Positions 25,150 through 35,193 of a DNA stretch of 64,000 bases are shown in pieces. The notes under the pieces are model-generated. The model was given only the letters and a program-made list of their open reading frames with translations. It was not told where the DNA came from and made no database searches. Every line of letters begins with the position of its first letter. Position 1 is the stretch's first letter. The DNA lies in the NCBI RefSeq assembly GCF_001611795.1, contig NZ_CP015098.1:5270001-5334000 (forward strand), given 5' to 3'. The DNA comes from Streptomyces qaidamensis (GTDB lineage: Bacteria > Actinomycetota > Actinomycetes > Streptomycetales > Streptomycetaceae). Both the position numbers and the translations under genes were made by a program.

Positions 25150-25935
25150 TCAGTACATCGCTTCCTTCGGCACCTCGATCTGCCGATACTCCACCCACCG
25201 TGCCAGCCACTCGTAACGCCCCGCGAGTAAGAACAGGGCGAACGGGGCCGGAAGGCCAACCAGCGCCATCGCCCACGTCGGCAGCAACCAACCCAGTTGG
25301 GAGACGCACAGGCAGCACCCCAGCAGGGCCGTGGGGGTGCGGGCGAAGGACTTCGCGTCGTCGGTCATCCTGCGCCTGCTGTTCGCCGAACTCGTGAGCA
25401 GCGCACCGGCGCGCATGCCCAAGGCCGCTCCCGCCAGGAGGCCCCACAGCGCCCCGCCCGGCAGGAACATGGCCGGGTAGCCGTTGCGCGGGAGGGCGAA
25501 GTTGTAGCCGAACGTCAGGCCCGCGACGAGGCCGGTCAGCGTGCAGCAGAGGATCGTGACCGCCGTGACGTGCTCTCGGAGGCCGGGCGTGGTGGCGTCG
25601 CGTTCGTCTCGGAACACGGCTCCCGAGCCTACGGCGAAGAGAGGCGTACCGATCACCAGCAGGATTGCCGCGCCGAACAGTCCTCCGTTCTTGCCGGGAG
25701 CGTCGTGGGCCGGGAAGAAGCCCTGTACCTGCCAGGCGAGCGCCGCCATCAGTGCGAAGTACATCCAGTACCCGGCGATCAGCGTCCAGCCCGCTTTGAT
25801 CCGCGCCCGGCGCACCAAGGCCTGGGGTGTGTGGAGCAGGCCGGCCGCGGGGAGGGCGATCAGGGCCCAGACGTAGATGAAGGCTTCGGAGGTGCGGTCC
25901 TCGGCTCGGAACCTCTCGAAGAGTTCCGGGGGCAC
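25150..25935 (-). CDS. Polytopic membrane protein
   Basis: 261 residues from GTG 25935. About seven hydrophobic segments, for example FIYVWALIALPAAGLL, IAGYWMYFALMAALAW, GLFGAAILLVIGTPLFAVG, AVTILCCTLTGLVAGL, GALWGLLAGAALGM and WAMALVGLPAPFALFLL. No signature of a transporter or enzyme is visible. The first residues of this gene overlap, antisense, the proposed start of the 25877 gene; one of the two starts may be further in. Convergent to the copy 2 operon. Confidence 0.7.
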   Translation of the reverse strand: MPPELFERFRAEDRTSEAFIYVWALIALPAAGLLHTPQALVRRARIKAGWTLIAGYWMYFALMAALAWQVQGFFPAHDAPGKNGGLFGAAILLVIGTPLFAVGSGAVFRDERDATTPGLREHVTAVTILCCTLTGLVAGLTFGYNFALPRNGYPAMFLPGGALWGLLAGAALGMRAGALLTSSANSRRRMTDDAKSFARTPTALLGCCLCVSQLGWLLPTWAMALVGLPAPFALFLLAGRYEWLARWVEYRQIEVPKEAMY

Positions 25936-26425
25936 ATCCAGAGCCCGGGCCCGTCACGAACAGTCCCCCGCCCTCCGAGCCCACTGGCTCCTCCTCGCCC
26001 TCGCCCTCACCCTCACCCTCCCCCTCATCTTCGCCCTGCTCGTCTTCGAGGGCTGGACCCAGCACGAGGTCGACGCCGCCAAGGCGCGTTCGCCCTGTAC
26101 GGATCCCGTGCCCGACGCCGCCGCGAAGGGTGGGCCCGTGATCGGGATCAACCGGGGCGGGATACGGACCGGGGCGATGCCCGCCCGGACAGTCACGCTC
26201 ACCTCAGATGGGGGTCCCGACCCCGTCTGGACACCCCGGCTCCTCGACCAGCTGCGGCGGCTGTTCGAGGGGCTGCGGAAAGCCGCGGGTGGCGGAGGCC
26301 GGCAGCTCAACGTGTCCGTGGCCGACCCGGACCTGCGCACCTCCAAGGGCAGCGCGGTGAAGTCGGACGGCCGACGGGCCCGCGCCCTGTTCGAGGCCCT
26401 GCGCGAGGACCGGCCGCCCGGTTGA
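25877..26425 (+). CDS. Single-pass membrane protein of unknown function
   Basis: 182 residues from ATG 25877; no in-frame ATG or GTG was found between 25935 and the membrane segment, so this start is kept despite a 59-base antisense overlap with the neighbouring gene. One long hydrophobic segment WLLLALALTLTLPLIFALLV at about 37-56, then a soluble, probably external domain: GGPVIGINRGGIRTGAMPAR, DQLRRLFEGLRK, QLNVSVADPDLRTS. Third-position GC is high along the frame, supporting a real gene. No family recognised. Confidence 0.5.
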   Translation: MKASEVRSSARNLSKSSGGTSRARARHEQSPALRAHWLLLALALTLTLPLIFALLVFEGWTQHEVDAAKARSPCTDPVPDAAAKGGPVIGINRGGIRTGAMPARTVTLTSDGGPDPVWTPRLLDQLRRLFEGLRKAAGGGGRQLNVSVADPDLRTSKGSAVKSDGRRARALFEALREDRPPG

Positions 26426-26471
26426 TCAACGAGCCTCGCACAGGGACCGGCCGCCCGGTTGATCAACGAGC
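26407..26471. repeat. 28-bp direct repeat pair
   Basis: GGACCGGCCGCCCGGTTGAT plus CAACGAGC occurs at 26407-26434 and again at 26444-26471, spanning the stop codon of the 25877 gene and the gap to the convergent lipoprotein. The core GTTGATCAAC is itself a palindrome. A related copy lies at 27290-27318. Confidence 0.85.
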
Positions 26472-26483
26472 TCCGCAGCAGGA

Positions 26484-27188
26484 CTACTTCGCGAGCTTGG
26501 AGTCCTGCGCTCGCACCACGTTCGCGGGCATCTCGGCGTCGCTGGGCCGCCTGCTGTCGGCGATGGCGAAGCCGTTCACCGAGAAGTAGACGGCGAGCAC
26601 GTCGCCGTGGCGGACGGCTTCGGTGTGCAGCGTGTGGGTGATACCCCGGAAGGTCATCGTCGACCGGAAGGCGACGGCACCAGCCGCCGTGCCCTTCTCG
26701 GCGGTGACCGAGTCGTAGGCCGTGGTGTTCTTGCCCGCCTTCGCAGTGAACCCGTCTCCGCACTCCGGCACGGCCTTCGCCAGCCCGGCCAGCACCGACT
26801 CGGCCTCGGCCGCCGGCTCGTACACGGCGAGAGTGATGTACGTGCTCGTCTTGCCGTAGCCCGCCCCGGCACTGCGCGTGAGGTCGGCCTGCGGTTCACC
26901 GAGCGGGAGTTGATTCATCGCGTAGGCCAGCGGGGCGCAGCCGGGCTCGTCGAGCGTGACCTCGTCCGAGGACTTGGCAAAGGCGTACTCGGCTTCCGGC
27001 GCGGACACGTTGTAGCCGGGCAGGTCGTCCTTCGTCACGATGGCCTTCGCCAGCCGCTGTGCCGGAGTGATCTGCTTGGCTTTCGGCGCCGACGGCGCAT
27101 CAGTGGGCGTGTCCTCGCCGCCCGAGCAGGCGGTCAGTGCGGAGGCCAGGGCCAGGACGGAGACGACGGCCAGGGCGGCGCGCTTCAA
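26484..27188 (-). CDS. Lipoprotein of unknown function
   Basis: 234 residues, ATG 27188. Signal peptide MKRAALAVVSVLALASA with lipobox ALTACSGG (Cys at about 21). Linker with Thr/Pro, then a domain opening RLAKAIVTKDDLPGYNVSA, with two cysteines (EPGCAPLAY, PECGDGF) far enough apart to pair and a beta-rich second half (AVAFRSTMTFRGITHT, GDVLAVYFSVNGFA). This pattern resembles the PknH-like extracellular sensor/LpqN-type lipoproteins of actinobacteria. It is monocistronic, with its own leader; the convergent gene on the left is the 25877 membrane protein. Confidence 0.8.
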   Translation of the reverse strand: MKRAALAVVSVLALASALTACSGGEDTPTDAPSAPKAKQITPAQRLAKAIVTKDDLPGYNVSAPEAEYAFAKSSDEVTLDEPGCAPLAYAMNQLPLGEPQADLTRSAGAGYGKTSTYITLAVYEPAAEAESVLAGLAKAVPECGDGFTAKAGKNTTAYDSVTAEKGTAAGAVAFRSTMTFRGITHTLHTEAVRHGDVLAVYFSVNGFAIADSRRPSDAEMPANVVRAQDSKLAK

Positions 27189-27289
27189 TGGGGGGCTCCT
27201 CGGTCGCTGATGCGAGCGAAGATCATGGCATGGCGGCCCGGGCGGCTCATGGGCGGGTTGTGCGGGAGCGGTGACAAGGTTGCGGCGAC

Positions 27290-27318
27290 GCGAGGACCGT
27301 CCGCCCGGTTCATCAACG
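27290..27318. repeat. Diverged third copy of the 28-bp repeat
   Basis: GCGAGGACCGTCCGCCCGGT followed by TCATCAACG matches the repeats at 26403-26431 with two substitutions. It lies between the lipoprotein at 27188 and the gene ending at 27366. A further piece, CCCGTTCAACGGGCCCTGGC, follows at about 27361. Confidence 0.65.
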
Positions 27319-27365
27319 GCCCCTGCCGAGACCGGCCGGCGCGGGCACCAGGGAGCCGTGCCCGT

Positions 27366-28608
<1,243 letters not shown>

Positions 28609-28619
<11 letters not shown>

Positions 28620-30663
28620 CTGCGGTCTCCCTCACCTTGTCGATGAGCCGGGCGATTCCTTGCGGTACGGCGGTCAGGGGGCCGTCGGTCACGTCGTAGT
28701 AGGGGAAGCGGGTGTTGCCGAGGGAGGGGTCGGGCAGCTTCAGCAACCGGCCCGGGATGCCGCGCGGTTCGGCGACGGCCGTGTCGCCGCAGAGCCCGCA
28801 GACGGGAAGCAGGCGGCGGCTGTTGCCCTCGGCCGAGACGCGGACGTGGTGACGGCGGGCGGCGGGGCCGTGCAGCGGGTTGATGCCGCAGCACAGGTCG
28901 GCCGGGTCGCCGGCGAGTGCGGCACGGCCGGCTCGCGCGAGCACGATGACGGCGACGAGGGTCGAGGCATCCGTCCCCGGCTGCCGGACGCGCCCGGGGT
29001 CGCCGTCGACCAGGAGCAGCGCGGCGTCGAGGTGGTCCCAGGCGCGGTCGCGATCGCCCGGGTCGCTGAACCCGCTTGTCAGAGCAGTGAGTTCGGCGTG
29101 GGCGGTGCGCCGGAGGTAGGACACCGAGGGTTCGGTCGGCGCGGTGAGCGGCAGGCTGCCGGACGGCTCGGGCACGGGGGAGCGCCGCCGCCGCACGCCC
29201 CGGACGATCCATGTCGCCCCGGCCACGAGGCTCGACAGCAGCAGGGCCGCGAAGGCGCCCACGAACAGGCCCGGCCAGAAGTCCGTGGAGAACAGGGGCG
29301 GAAGGGAGGTCTCGCCGGTGGCGCTCGGCGCCGCGGGGGGCGCGGGCTCGGACCAGGGCCGGTCGGTGCGCGGGGTGTCGTCGAGGAAGGTCATCAGCGC
29401 GTCGAGGCGCTCACCGAGGAGGTGGTCGCCGGCCTCGTCGGCCCTGCTGTCGCCCAGCGTGACGGAGTCCGGTACGTCGAAGGAGAGGCGGTTGCCGTCC
29501 AGGCGCAGGCCGTGGTTGTAGACGTCGATCGTGCCGTCGGCCGGGTCGGCGACCACGTACACCCCGTCCCCGCCCACCTTGGCGTGCACCGCCGCGGCGA
29601 ACAGCCCCGAGTCGCCGGCCGACTCGCTCTCCGGCGTCTGCGGCACGAGGGAGACGTACACCGGGCCGCCGCCGTCGGAACGCCGGAAGTCCCGGATCCG
29701 CTCGTGCAGGCGGTCCAGTTGACGGGCGTCGAGGACGCGCGGGCTCTCCGGATCGGCGTACACCGGGTCCTGCTTCAGCCCCGCCGCGACCCGCTCCACA
29801 CGGGCGGACAGGTCGGCGGGGGTGGGGGGCTCCGCCGCGCTGGACCGGGTCTGGTCGAAGACGACGGTGGCGGTGAGGGTGACAGCGGCGGCGGAGAGGA
29901 CGGCCGCGCCCCAGACGGACCGGCGCAGGACGGGCTTCTTCGGACGCCCGCGCCCCGCGTAGGCCGCCGGCAGCAGGATCGACAGGGGTACGCCGGTGAG
30001 CAGGATGCCCGTGATGAACGACTGGTTCTGGCGGTCGGACGGGCCGATGTACATCTCGGCGGGTTCGTCGTCCGGGTGCGTCTCGCGAGCGGCCTCGGCG
30101 CGGGCGGTGGCCTTCTCGCCGCCCTGCGCGATGACGTCGGCGAAGCGCTCGAAGCTCAGCAACGGGCCCGCGTCATAGGGGAGTTCGTACTGCGTGACGG
30201 TGACGGCGGCGTCAGCGGGAGCGTCGACGCCGAAGGCCCTGGCCTCCGCGATGTCGGGCCCCTCGAACAGGACGTACAGCCCGTCGCGCCCGAGCCGGTC
30301 GTGCACCGCGCCGAGCAGTTGCCGGCCGTCCGCGCCGGTCTGCAGGGGCAGGACCAGGACGTAGGTCGGGACGCCGGTCTTCTTCGCGATCCGGGCGAAG
30401 TCGGGGGCGGTGGAGCGGGGGACCTCGCGGGGGAGCTGGTCGGAGACGTGGACCGGGTTGTCGCGGAGGCGGTCGGCGAGGTAGGCGGCCCGGGTGGGGG
30501 TGTCGGCGGCGTCCTCGGTGTTCGCGGCGTCGGCGGGTGTGGCGGTTGCGAAGAGGGCCGTCAGCGCACACAGGGTCAGGAGCAGCCCGAGAACGCGGCC
30601 GCGGCTGTTGCCCGTTGCCCGTATCCCCGCTGTGCGGGCGTAGTGGGTCGTGACTGCTCTCAC
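28609..30663 (-). CDS. Exported multi-domain membrane protein with two TPM-like domains
   Basis: 684 residues, GTG or ATG region at 30663 (MRAVTTHYARTAGIRATG). Signal or anchor at about 24-45, then outer domain 1 (RDNPVHVSDQLPREVPRS...TYVLVLPLQTG), two helices near 225-275, outer domain 2 (KQDPVYADPESPRVLDA...VYVSLVPQTPES), a further helix at about 462-485 (WPGLFVGAFAALLLSSLV) and a cytosolic tail with CCGINPLHGPAARRH, a CxxC (VCGLCGDTA) and PYYDVTDG. The 417-residue neighbour has one outer domain and the same tail, so the longer gene looks like an internal duplication. The two overlap by 11 bases and are an operon. The role is unknown. Confidence 0.77.
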
Positions 30664-31258
30664 CGGTGAGTCCCCCGCGGTCCGTTCGGCGTCCGCGCGG
30701 CACTCTACTCGGCCGTTCGCGACTGCTACAGGTCGCCCGGTTGCGGCTGTGCCGGTTCTCCGGAGGAGCCCCTGCCCGCTGCCCTACCGGGGGCGGAGTG
30801 GGGCAGGTCCGCCTGCGGTTCGATGAAGCGTCACCCTCACGAGGTCAAGATCAGGCGGTGTCCCACACCAGACTTCGTGAGTGAATCGTGCAGGCCTGAT
30901 GGCCGACAGGTGACGAACCAGCCTGTTGGCGAGATCGGTTGGAGTCCGTGGCGATTCGCTCGCGCACAGGTGCTGACGTCATGTGGCGCTGGTCCCGGAC
31001 GGGTTGGGCGGGTAGGACGTTGCAGATGGATAACAGGCCGCAGCCTGCGGCCCATGGGGCCGGACGCGCCTTGAGGGGCTTATGTGCGGCTGATACGGTG
31101 CGATGGCTTGACACTCACCCCCAGTGCTGGCTATTCGCCCAGGTCGGGCGGGTACGTCCGGCCCGTCCCGCACTTCTCGGTGGGGGTCGACGCGGGTGAA
31201 GTGTCCGAATTTGAAGGCACATGACAGACATCTTCTTGGGTGTACGGGGAGCGGTTGC
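30664..31258. promoter_or_regulatory. Divergent leader of the Tad operon
   Basis: 595 bases between the 28609 gene and cpaB. No credible gene. Promoter sequences for the Tad operon are visible at 31071-31099, and a second TTGACA hexamer sits at 31108-31113 with TATTCG 18 bases on. If transcription starts near 31106 the leader would be about 150 bases. Confidence 0.5.
31071..31099 (+). promoter_or_regulatory. Probable housekeeping promoter of the Tad operon
   Basis: TTGAGG (31071-31076), 17 bases, TACGGT (31094-31099): a good fit to the Streptomyces HrdB consensus (TTGAC-like, N16-18, TAnnnT). It precedes cpaB by 160 bases with no other gene between. Confidence 0.55.
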
Positions 31259-31981
31259 GTGAAGATCCAAGAGCGTACGGGGGCGGGCGCAGGTCGTTCT
31301 GCCGTTCCGGCTCAGCCGTCGGTCGGCGACCGGCTTCCCACCCCGCCTCGCGAGCGCAAACCGGCACTGGCCGCGCTCGCGGTGCTGCTGATCCTGGTGG
31401 GCGCGCTGGGCGTGACGATGCTCGTGCTGCAGGTCGGGAACCGGGTCGAGGTCGTCAAGGTGACGAAGGAGATCCAGGCCGGAGAGGCCGTCACCAAAGA
31501 CAACGCGACGTCGGTGATGGTCGCCGCCGACGACAGCATCAACTACGTCAAGTGGTCCCAGCTGGAGACGCTCAAGACTCTCAAGGCCAAGTCGACGATC
31601 TACGCCGACACCGTCGTGATGGGCCAGATGTTCGCCAAGAAGGCGAGCCTGCCCGCAGGCAAGGCCTCCGTCGGGCTCGCTCTCAAGGAGGGCACGTACC
31701 CCGCGGACATCAAGGCCGGCGACACCGTCTCCGCCTACCGCGTCGGCTCCACCGGCTCCGGTTCGAGCAACTCCGAGGGCAACAGCGGTTCCAGCGGCAC
31801 CTCCTCCGGCGGCGCCCTCGTCGACAACGCGCGCGTGAACGCCGTCGCGGCGGACGACGACGCGACCGTGAGCACGGGCAACCTGTCGCTCACCCTCCTC
31901 GTCGACCAGGCCGACGCGGCCGCGCTCGCCTCCGCGGCGGCCGCGAACGAAGTCGCCATCGTGCACGTCCCCGGCAACTAG
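31259..31981 (+). CDS. cpaB: Flp pilus assembly protein CpaB/RcpC-like (SAF domain)
   Basis: 240 residues from GTG 31259 (MKIQERTGAGAG), with GGGGAG upstream; earlier starts in the frame lack similarity. One membrane helix ALAALAVLLILVGALGVTM at about 38-58, then a SAF-like domain: VVKVTKEIQAGEAVTKDNAT is the typical opening of CpaB/AFP-type domains. A Ser/Gly/Asn linker (SGSSNSEGNSGSSG) and a last beta-alpha unit ending IVHVPGN follow. First gene of the Tad operon; in actinobacteria this protein takes part in the export platform or in contact with the wall. Confidence 0.85.
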   Translation: MKIQERTGAGAGRSAVPAQPSVGDRLPTPPRERKPALAALAVLLILVGALGVTMLVLQVGNRVEVVKVTKEIQAGEAVTKDNATSVMVAADDSINYVKWSQLETLKTLKAKSTIYADTVVMGQMFAKKASLPAGKASVGLALKEGTYPADIKAGDTVSAYRVGSTGSGSSNSEGNSGSSGTSSGGALVDNARVNAVAADDDATVSTGNLSLTLLVDQADAAALASAAAANEVAIVHVPGN

Positions 31982-31998
31982 AAGGCGGCACCCAACCC

Positions 31999-32889
31999 AT
32001 GGCGCTCATCGCTCTCGCCGCCGACAAGGGTTCCCCCGGTGTCACCACCGCGGCCGTCGCCCTCGCGGCGGTCTGGCCGCGGCGTGTCCTGCTCGCCGAG
32101 GCGGACCCGGCGGGCGGTGACCTCGTCTACCGCAGTGCCGCCGCGCACGGCGGACCGCTCAACCCCAACACCGGCATGCTCTCCATCGCCGCCACCGCGC
32201 GCCGCGGCCTCGTGCCCGACCAGCTCTGGGACCACGTCCAGCCGCTGAGCGGCGGTCTTGAGGTCCTCGTCGGGCTCGGGATCGCCGAACAGGCCGCCGG
32301 ACTGGCGGGGTTGTGGCCGACCCTCGGGCACGCCTTCAATTCCCTGGCCGACTCCCCGCACGCCGCCGCCGACGTCATCGCCGACTGCGGACGCATCAGC
32401 GGCGACACCCCGGCCGTCGAGCTGTTCCCGCACGCCGCTCTCGTGCTGCTCATCTCACGCACCGAGCCGGAGGCCCTCGCCCGTGTCCGCGACCGCGCCG
32501 CCGCCCTCGCCGGCAAGCTGCACGGCGGATCGCGTGGCGCCGCGAGCCTCGGCACCCCGATGATCGGCGTCGTCCTGATCGCCGACACCGGCACGGCCGG
32601 AAAGCTCGCCTCGCAGGTCAACGACATGCTCGTGCACGCCCAGACCGGCGCCCGCGTGGTCGGCACCATCGCCGACGACCCGGCCGGCGCCGACCAGCTG
32701 GCCGGCCGCAAGCGCGGCCGTCTCGACAAGTCGCTGCTGATCCGCTCGGCCCGCAAGGTCGCCGCCGACCTCTACCAGCAGTACGGCGCCGCCTGGGCCG
32801 CCTCCGCGCAGGCCAATCAGGCACCGCAGGCCCACCACGCCCCGCACGCCCCGGGCCAGATGCAGGGCCACGCGGGGGCCGGCGCATGA
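31999..32889 (+). CDS. TadZ/CpaE-like ParA-family localisation protein
   Basis: 296 residues from ATG 31999. Deviant Walker A DKGSPGVTTAAVALA (residues about 9-23): the family's second lysine is Val, which suggests weak or no ATP hydrolysis, as in many TadZ proteins. VLLAEADPAGGDLVYRS is the switch I region. In the middle, VLLISRTEPEALARVRDR resembles the dimer face of MinD/ParA proteins. The C-terminal 30 residues are rich in Gln/His/Ala. TadZ places the pilus machine at its site in the cell. Its stop overlaps the TadA start as ATGA. Confidence 0.82.
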   Translation: MALIALAADKGSPGVTTAAVALAAVWPRRVLLAEADPAGGDLVYRSAAAHGGPLNPNTGMLSIAATARRGLVPDQLWDHVQPLSGGLEVLVGLGIAEQAAGLAGLWPTLGHAFNSLADSPHAAADVIADCGRISGDTPAVELFPHAALVLLISRTEPEALARVRDRAAALAGKLHGGSRGAASLGTPMIGVVLIADTGTAGKLASQVNDMLVHAQTGARVVGTIADDPAGADQLAGRKRGRLDKSLLIRSARKVAADLYQQYGAAWAASAQANQAPQAHHAPHAPGQMQGHAGAGA

Positions 32890-34193
32890 CCGCTGTCGAC
32901 CACCAGTTGGTCAAGCGGTTCCGCCAGGACGCCGGCGACCGCATCGCCGAGCAGCGCCGACAGGACCAGGCCGCGGGCGTCACTCCGATGTCCACGGAGG
33001 ACGAACGGCAGTACGCCCGTGCCGTCATAGCCCAGATCCTGGAGGAGTACGCCCGCGCCGAGATCAACGTGGGCCGTACGCCGCTGGACGCCGAGACCGA
33101 GGAGCAGTACGCGGCCGCCGTGCACGCCGCGCTGTTCGGCGTCGGCCGGCTCCAGCCGCTGCTGGACAACCCCGACGTCGAGAACATCGACATCAACGGC
33201 TGCGACCAAGTGTTCATCGGCTACGCCGACGGCCGCGAGGTGCAGGGCGACCCCGTCGCCGAGACCGACGAGGAGCTCATCGAGCTCATCCAGGTGCTCG
33301 GCGCGTACTCCGGCCTGTCCTCGCGTCCCTTCGACTCGGCCAACCCGCAGCTGGACCTGCGCCTGCCCGACGGTTCGCGACTGTCGGCCGTCATGGACGT
33401 CACCCGGCGCCCCGCCCTGTCCATCCGCCGGGCGCGCATGGGCAAGGTGTTCATCTCCGACCTCGTCGGCAACGGCACCCTGTCGCCCGAGGTCGCCCAC
33501 TTCATGGCCTGCGCGGTCCGCGCCCGCAAGAACATCATGATCGCCGGGGCCACCAACGCCGGCAAGACCACGCTCCTGCGCGCCCTCGCCAACGAGATCC
33601 CGCCGCACGAGCGCCTCATCACCGTCGAACGGGCCCTGGAGCTCGGCCTCGACACCTTCCCCGACCTGCACCCCAACGTCGTCGCGTTCGAGGAGCGCCT
33701 GCCCAACTCCGAGGGCCAGGGCACCATCTCGATGGCGGAACTGGTGCGCCGCTCGCTGCGCATGAACCCCTCCCGGGTCATCGTCGGTGAGGTCCTCGGC
33801 GACGAGATCGTCACCATGCTCAACGCCATGTCGCAGGGCAACGACGGCTCGCTGTCCACGATCCACGCCAACAGCTCGCACGAGGTCTTCAACCGTATTT
33901 CCACCTACGCGCTGCAGGCGACCGAGCGGCTGCCCATCGAGGCCAGCCAGATGCTGATCGCGGGCGCGGTCAACTTCGTCGTCTTCATCCAGCGCCGCAA
34001 CAACTTCGGCAACGGCGGCCGCCTCCAGCGCATGGTCACCTCCGTCCGCGAGGTCAACGGCGTCGACGGACGGGTGCTGTCCAGCGAGGTGTTCGCGGAG
34101 GCCCCCGACGGCCGGATCGTGCCGCACGCCCCCATAGCCTGCCTGGAGGAACTGATGGCACACGGCTACCAGCCGTCCGGGACCTGGGGGTGA
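32886..34193 (+). CDS. tadA: Tad pilus ATPase TadA/CpaF
   Basis: 435 residues from ATG 32886. N-terminal helical domain, then the CpaF/VirB11-type core: GATNAGKTTLLRALANE (Walker A, about residues 221-237), ERLITVERALELGL, the Asp/His boxes and RMNPSRVIVGEVLGDE (Walker B), and STIHANSSHEVFNR. These are all hallmarks of type II/IV secretion ATPases of the Tad class. It is a cytosolic hexamer that powers pilin assembly (and perhaps retraction) through TadB and TadC, encoded next. The longer open frame from 32313 is a shadow of tadZ. Confidence 0.95.
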   Translation: MTAVDHQLVKRFRQDAGDRIAEQRRQDQAAGVTPMSTEDERQYARAVIAQILEEYARAEINVGRTPLDAETEEQYAAAVHAALFGVGRLQPLLDNPDVENIDINGCDQVFIGYADGREVQGDPVAETDEELIELIQVLGAYSGLSSRPFDSANPQLDLRLPDGSRLSAVMDVTRRPALSIRRARMGKVFISDLVGNGTLSPEVAHFMACAVRARKNIMIAGATNAGKTTLLRALANEIPPHERLITVERALELGLDTFPDLHPNVVAFEERLPNSEGQGTISMAELVRRSLRMNPSRVIVGEVLGDEIVTMLNAMSQGNDGSLSTIHANSSHEVFNRISTYALQATERLPIEASQMLIAGAVNFVVFIQRRNNFGNGGRLQRMVTSVREVNGVDGRVLSSEVFAEAPDGRIVPHAPIACLEELMAHGYQPSGTWG

Positions 34194-34200
34194 GCCGGGG

Positions 34201-35193
34201 ATGAACACGAATCTCGCGGCAATCGGCTCGCTCGGCTCCATGGGCGGCCTGTTCTCCACCACCGTCCTGTACGCGATGGGGAGCGGCGTCGCCGTCGGCG
34301 GTGGCCTCGCCCTCCTCCTCATCGCCGTCCGCGGTCTGCCCGCCAAGCCCGACCACGAGAAGCAGAAGGCCGCCGAGCGGGCGAGCGAACTGATCCGCTT
34401 CGCCGGGCAGCGCGGCTCGCTCGCCGCCATCGTCGGCCTGGTCGTCCTCGTCCTCACCCGCTGGGCCGTCGCGGGCATCGCTGCCGGCGTCCTCGTCTTC
34501 TTCTGGGACCGCCTCTTCGGCGGCGCCGGTGAGGAGCGGTCCGCCATGCGCCGCGTGGAGGCCCTGGCCTCCTGGACGGAGTCCCTGCGCGACACCATCG
34601 CCGGCGCCGTGGGTCTGGAGCAGGCCATCCCGGCCTCCGCCCGCGCCGCGGCGCCCGTCCTGCGCCCCCACCTCGACGCCCTCGTCGACCGGCTGCGCGC
34701 CCGCACCCCGCTGCCCGAGGCACTCCAGCAGCTCGCCGACGAGATCGACGACGCCTCCGCCGACATCATCGTCGCGGCCCTCATCCTCAACGCCCGGCTG
34801 CGCGGCCCGGGTCTGCGCCAAGTCCTCGGCGCCCTGGCCAAGTCGGCCCGCGAGGAGGTCGACATGCGTCAGCGCGTCATGGCCCAGCGCGCCTCGACCC
34901 GCAGGTCGGTGCAGATCGTCGTCGCGGTCTCCATCGCCTTCGTCCTCGGCCTGTCGATCTTCAACCGCGACTTCGTGGAGCCGTACGGAACGGCCGTCGG
35001 CCAGCTCGTCCTGGCCTGTGTCTGCGGCCTGTTCGCGCTCGGCTTCTGGTGGCTGCGCAAGCTGTCCACCATCGAGACGCCCGAGCGCTTCCTGGTCCGC
35101 GACGAGGCCTCCGTCCAGTTCGTCCGCCCGAGGACGCCGTCCGGGGCGCCGCAGTCCCAGCAGCGGCTGCCGCAGGAAGAGGGGGCCCGCTGA
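34201..35193 (+). CDS. tadB: Tad pilus inner-membrane protein TadB
   Basis: 330 residues, ATG 34201. Hydrophobic segments near the N-terminus (TVLYAMGSGVAVGGGLALLL), at about 60-100 (SLAAIVGLVVLVLTRWAV, GIAAGVLVFFWD) and at the end (RRSVQIVVAVSIAFVLGLSI, LVLACVCGLFALGFWWLR). The core between holds a T2SSF/GspF-type helical domain: RRVEALASWTESLRDTIAGA, then ASADIIVAALILNARLRGPG. TadB and TadC form the platform on which TadA acts. The start is 7 bases after tadA, and the stop overlaps tadC by one base. Confidence 0.92.
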   Translation: MNTNLAAIGSLGSMGGLFSTTVLYAMGSGVAVGGGLALLLIAVRGLPAKPDHEKQKAAERASELIRFAGQRGSLAAIVGLVVLVLTRWAVAGIAAGVLVFFWDRLFGGAGEERSAMRRVEALASWTESLRDTIAGAVGLEQAIPASARAAAPVLRPHLDALVDRLRARTPLPEALQQLADEIDDASADIIVAALILNARLRGPGLRQVLGALAKSAREEVDMRQRVMAQRASTRRSVQIVVAVSIAFVLGLSIFNRDFVEPYGTAVGQLVLACVCGLFALGFWWLRKLSTIETPERFLVRDEASVQFVRPRTPSGAPQSQQRLPQEEGAR

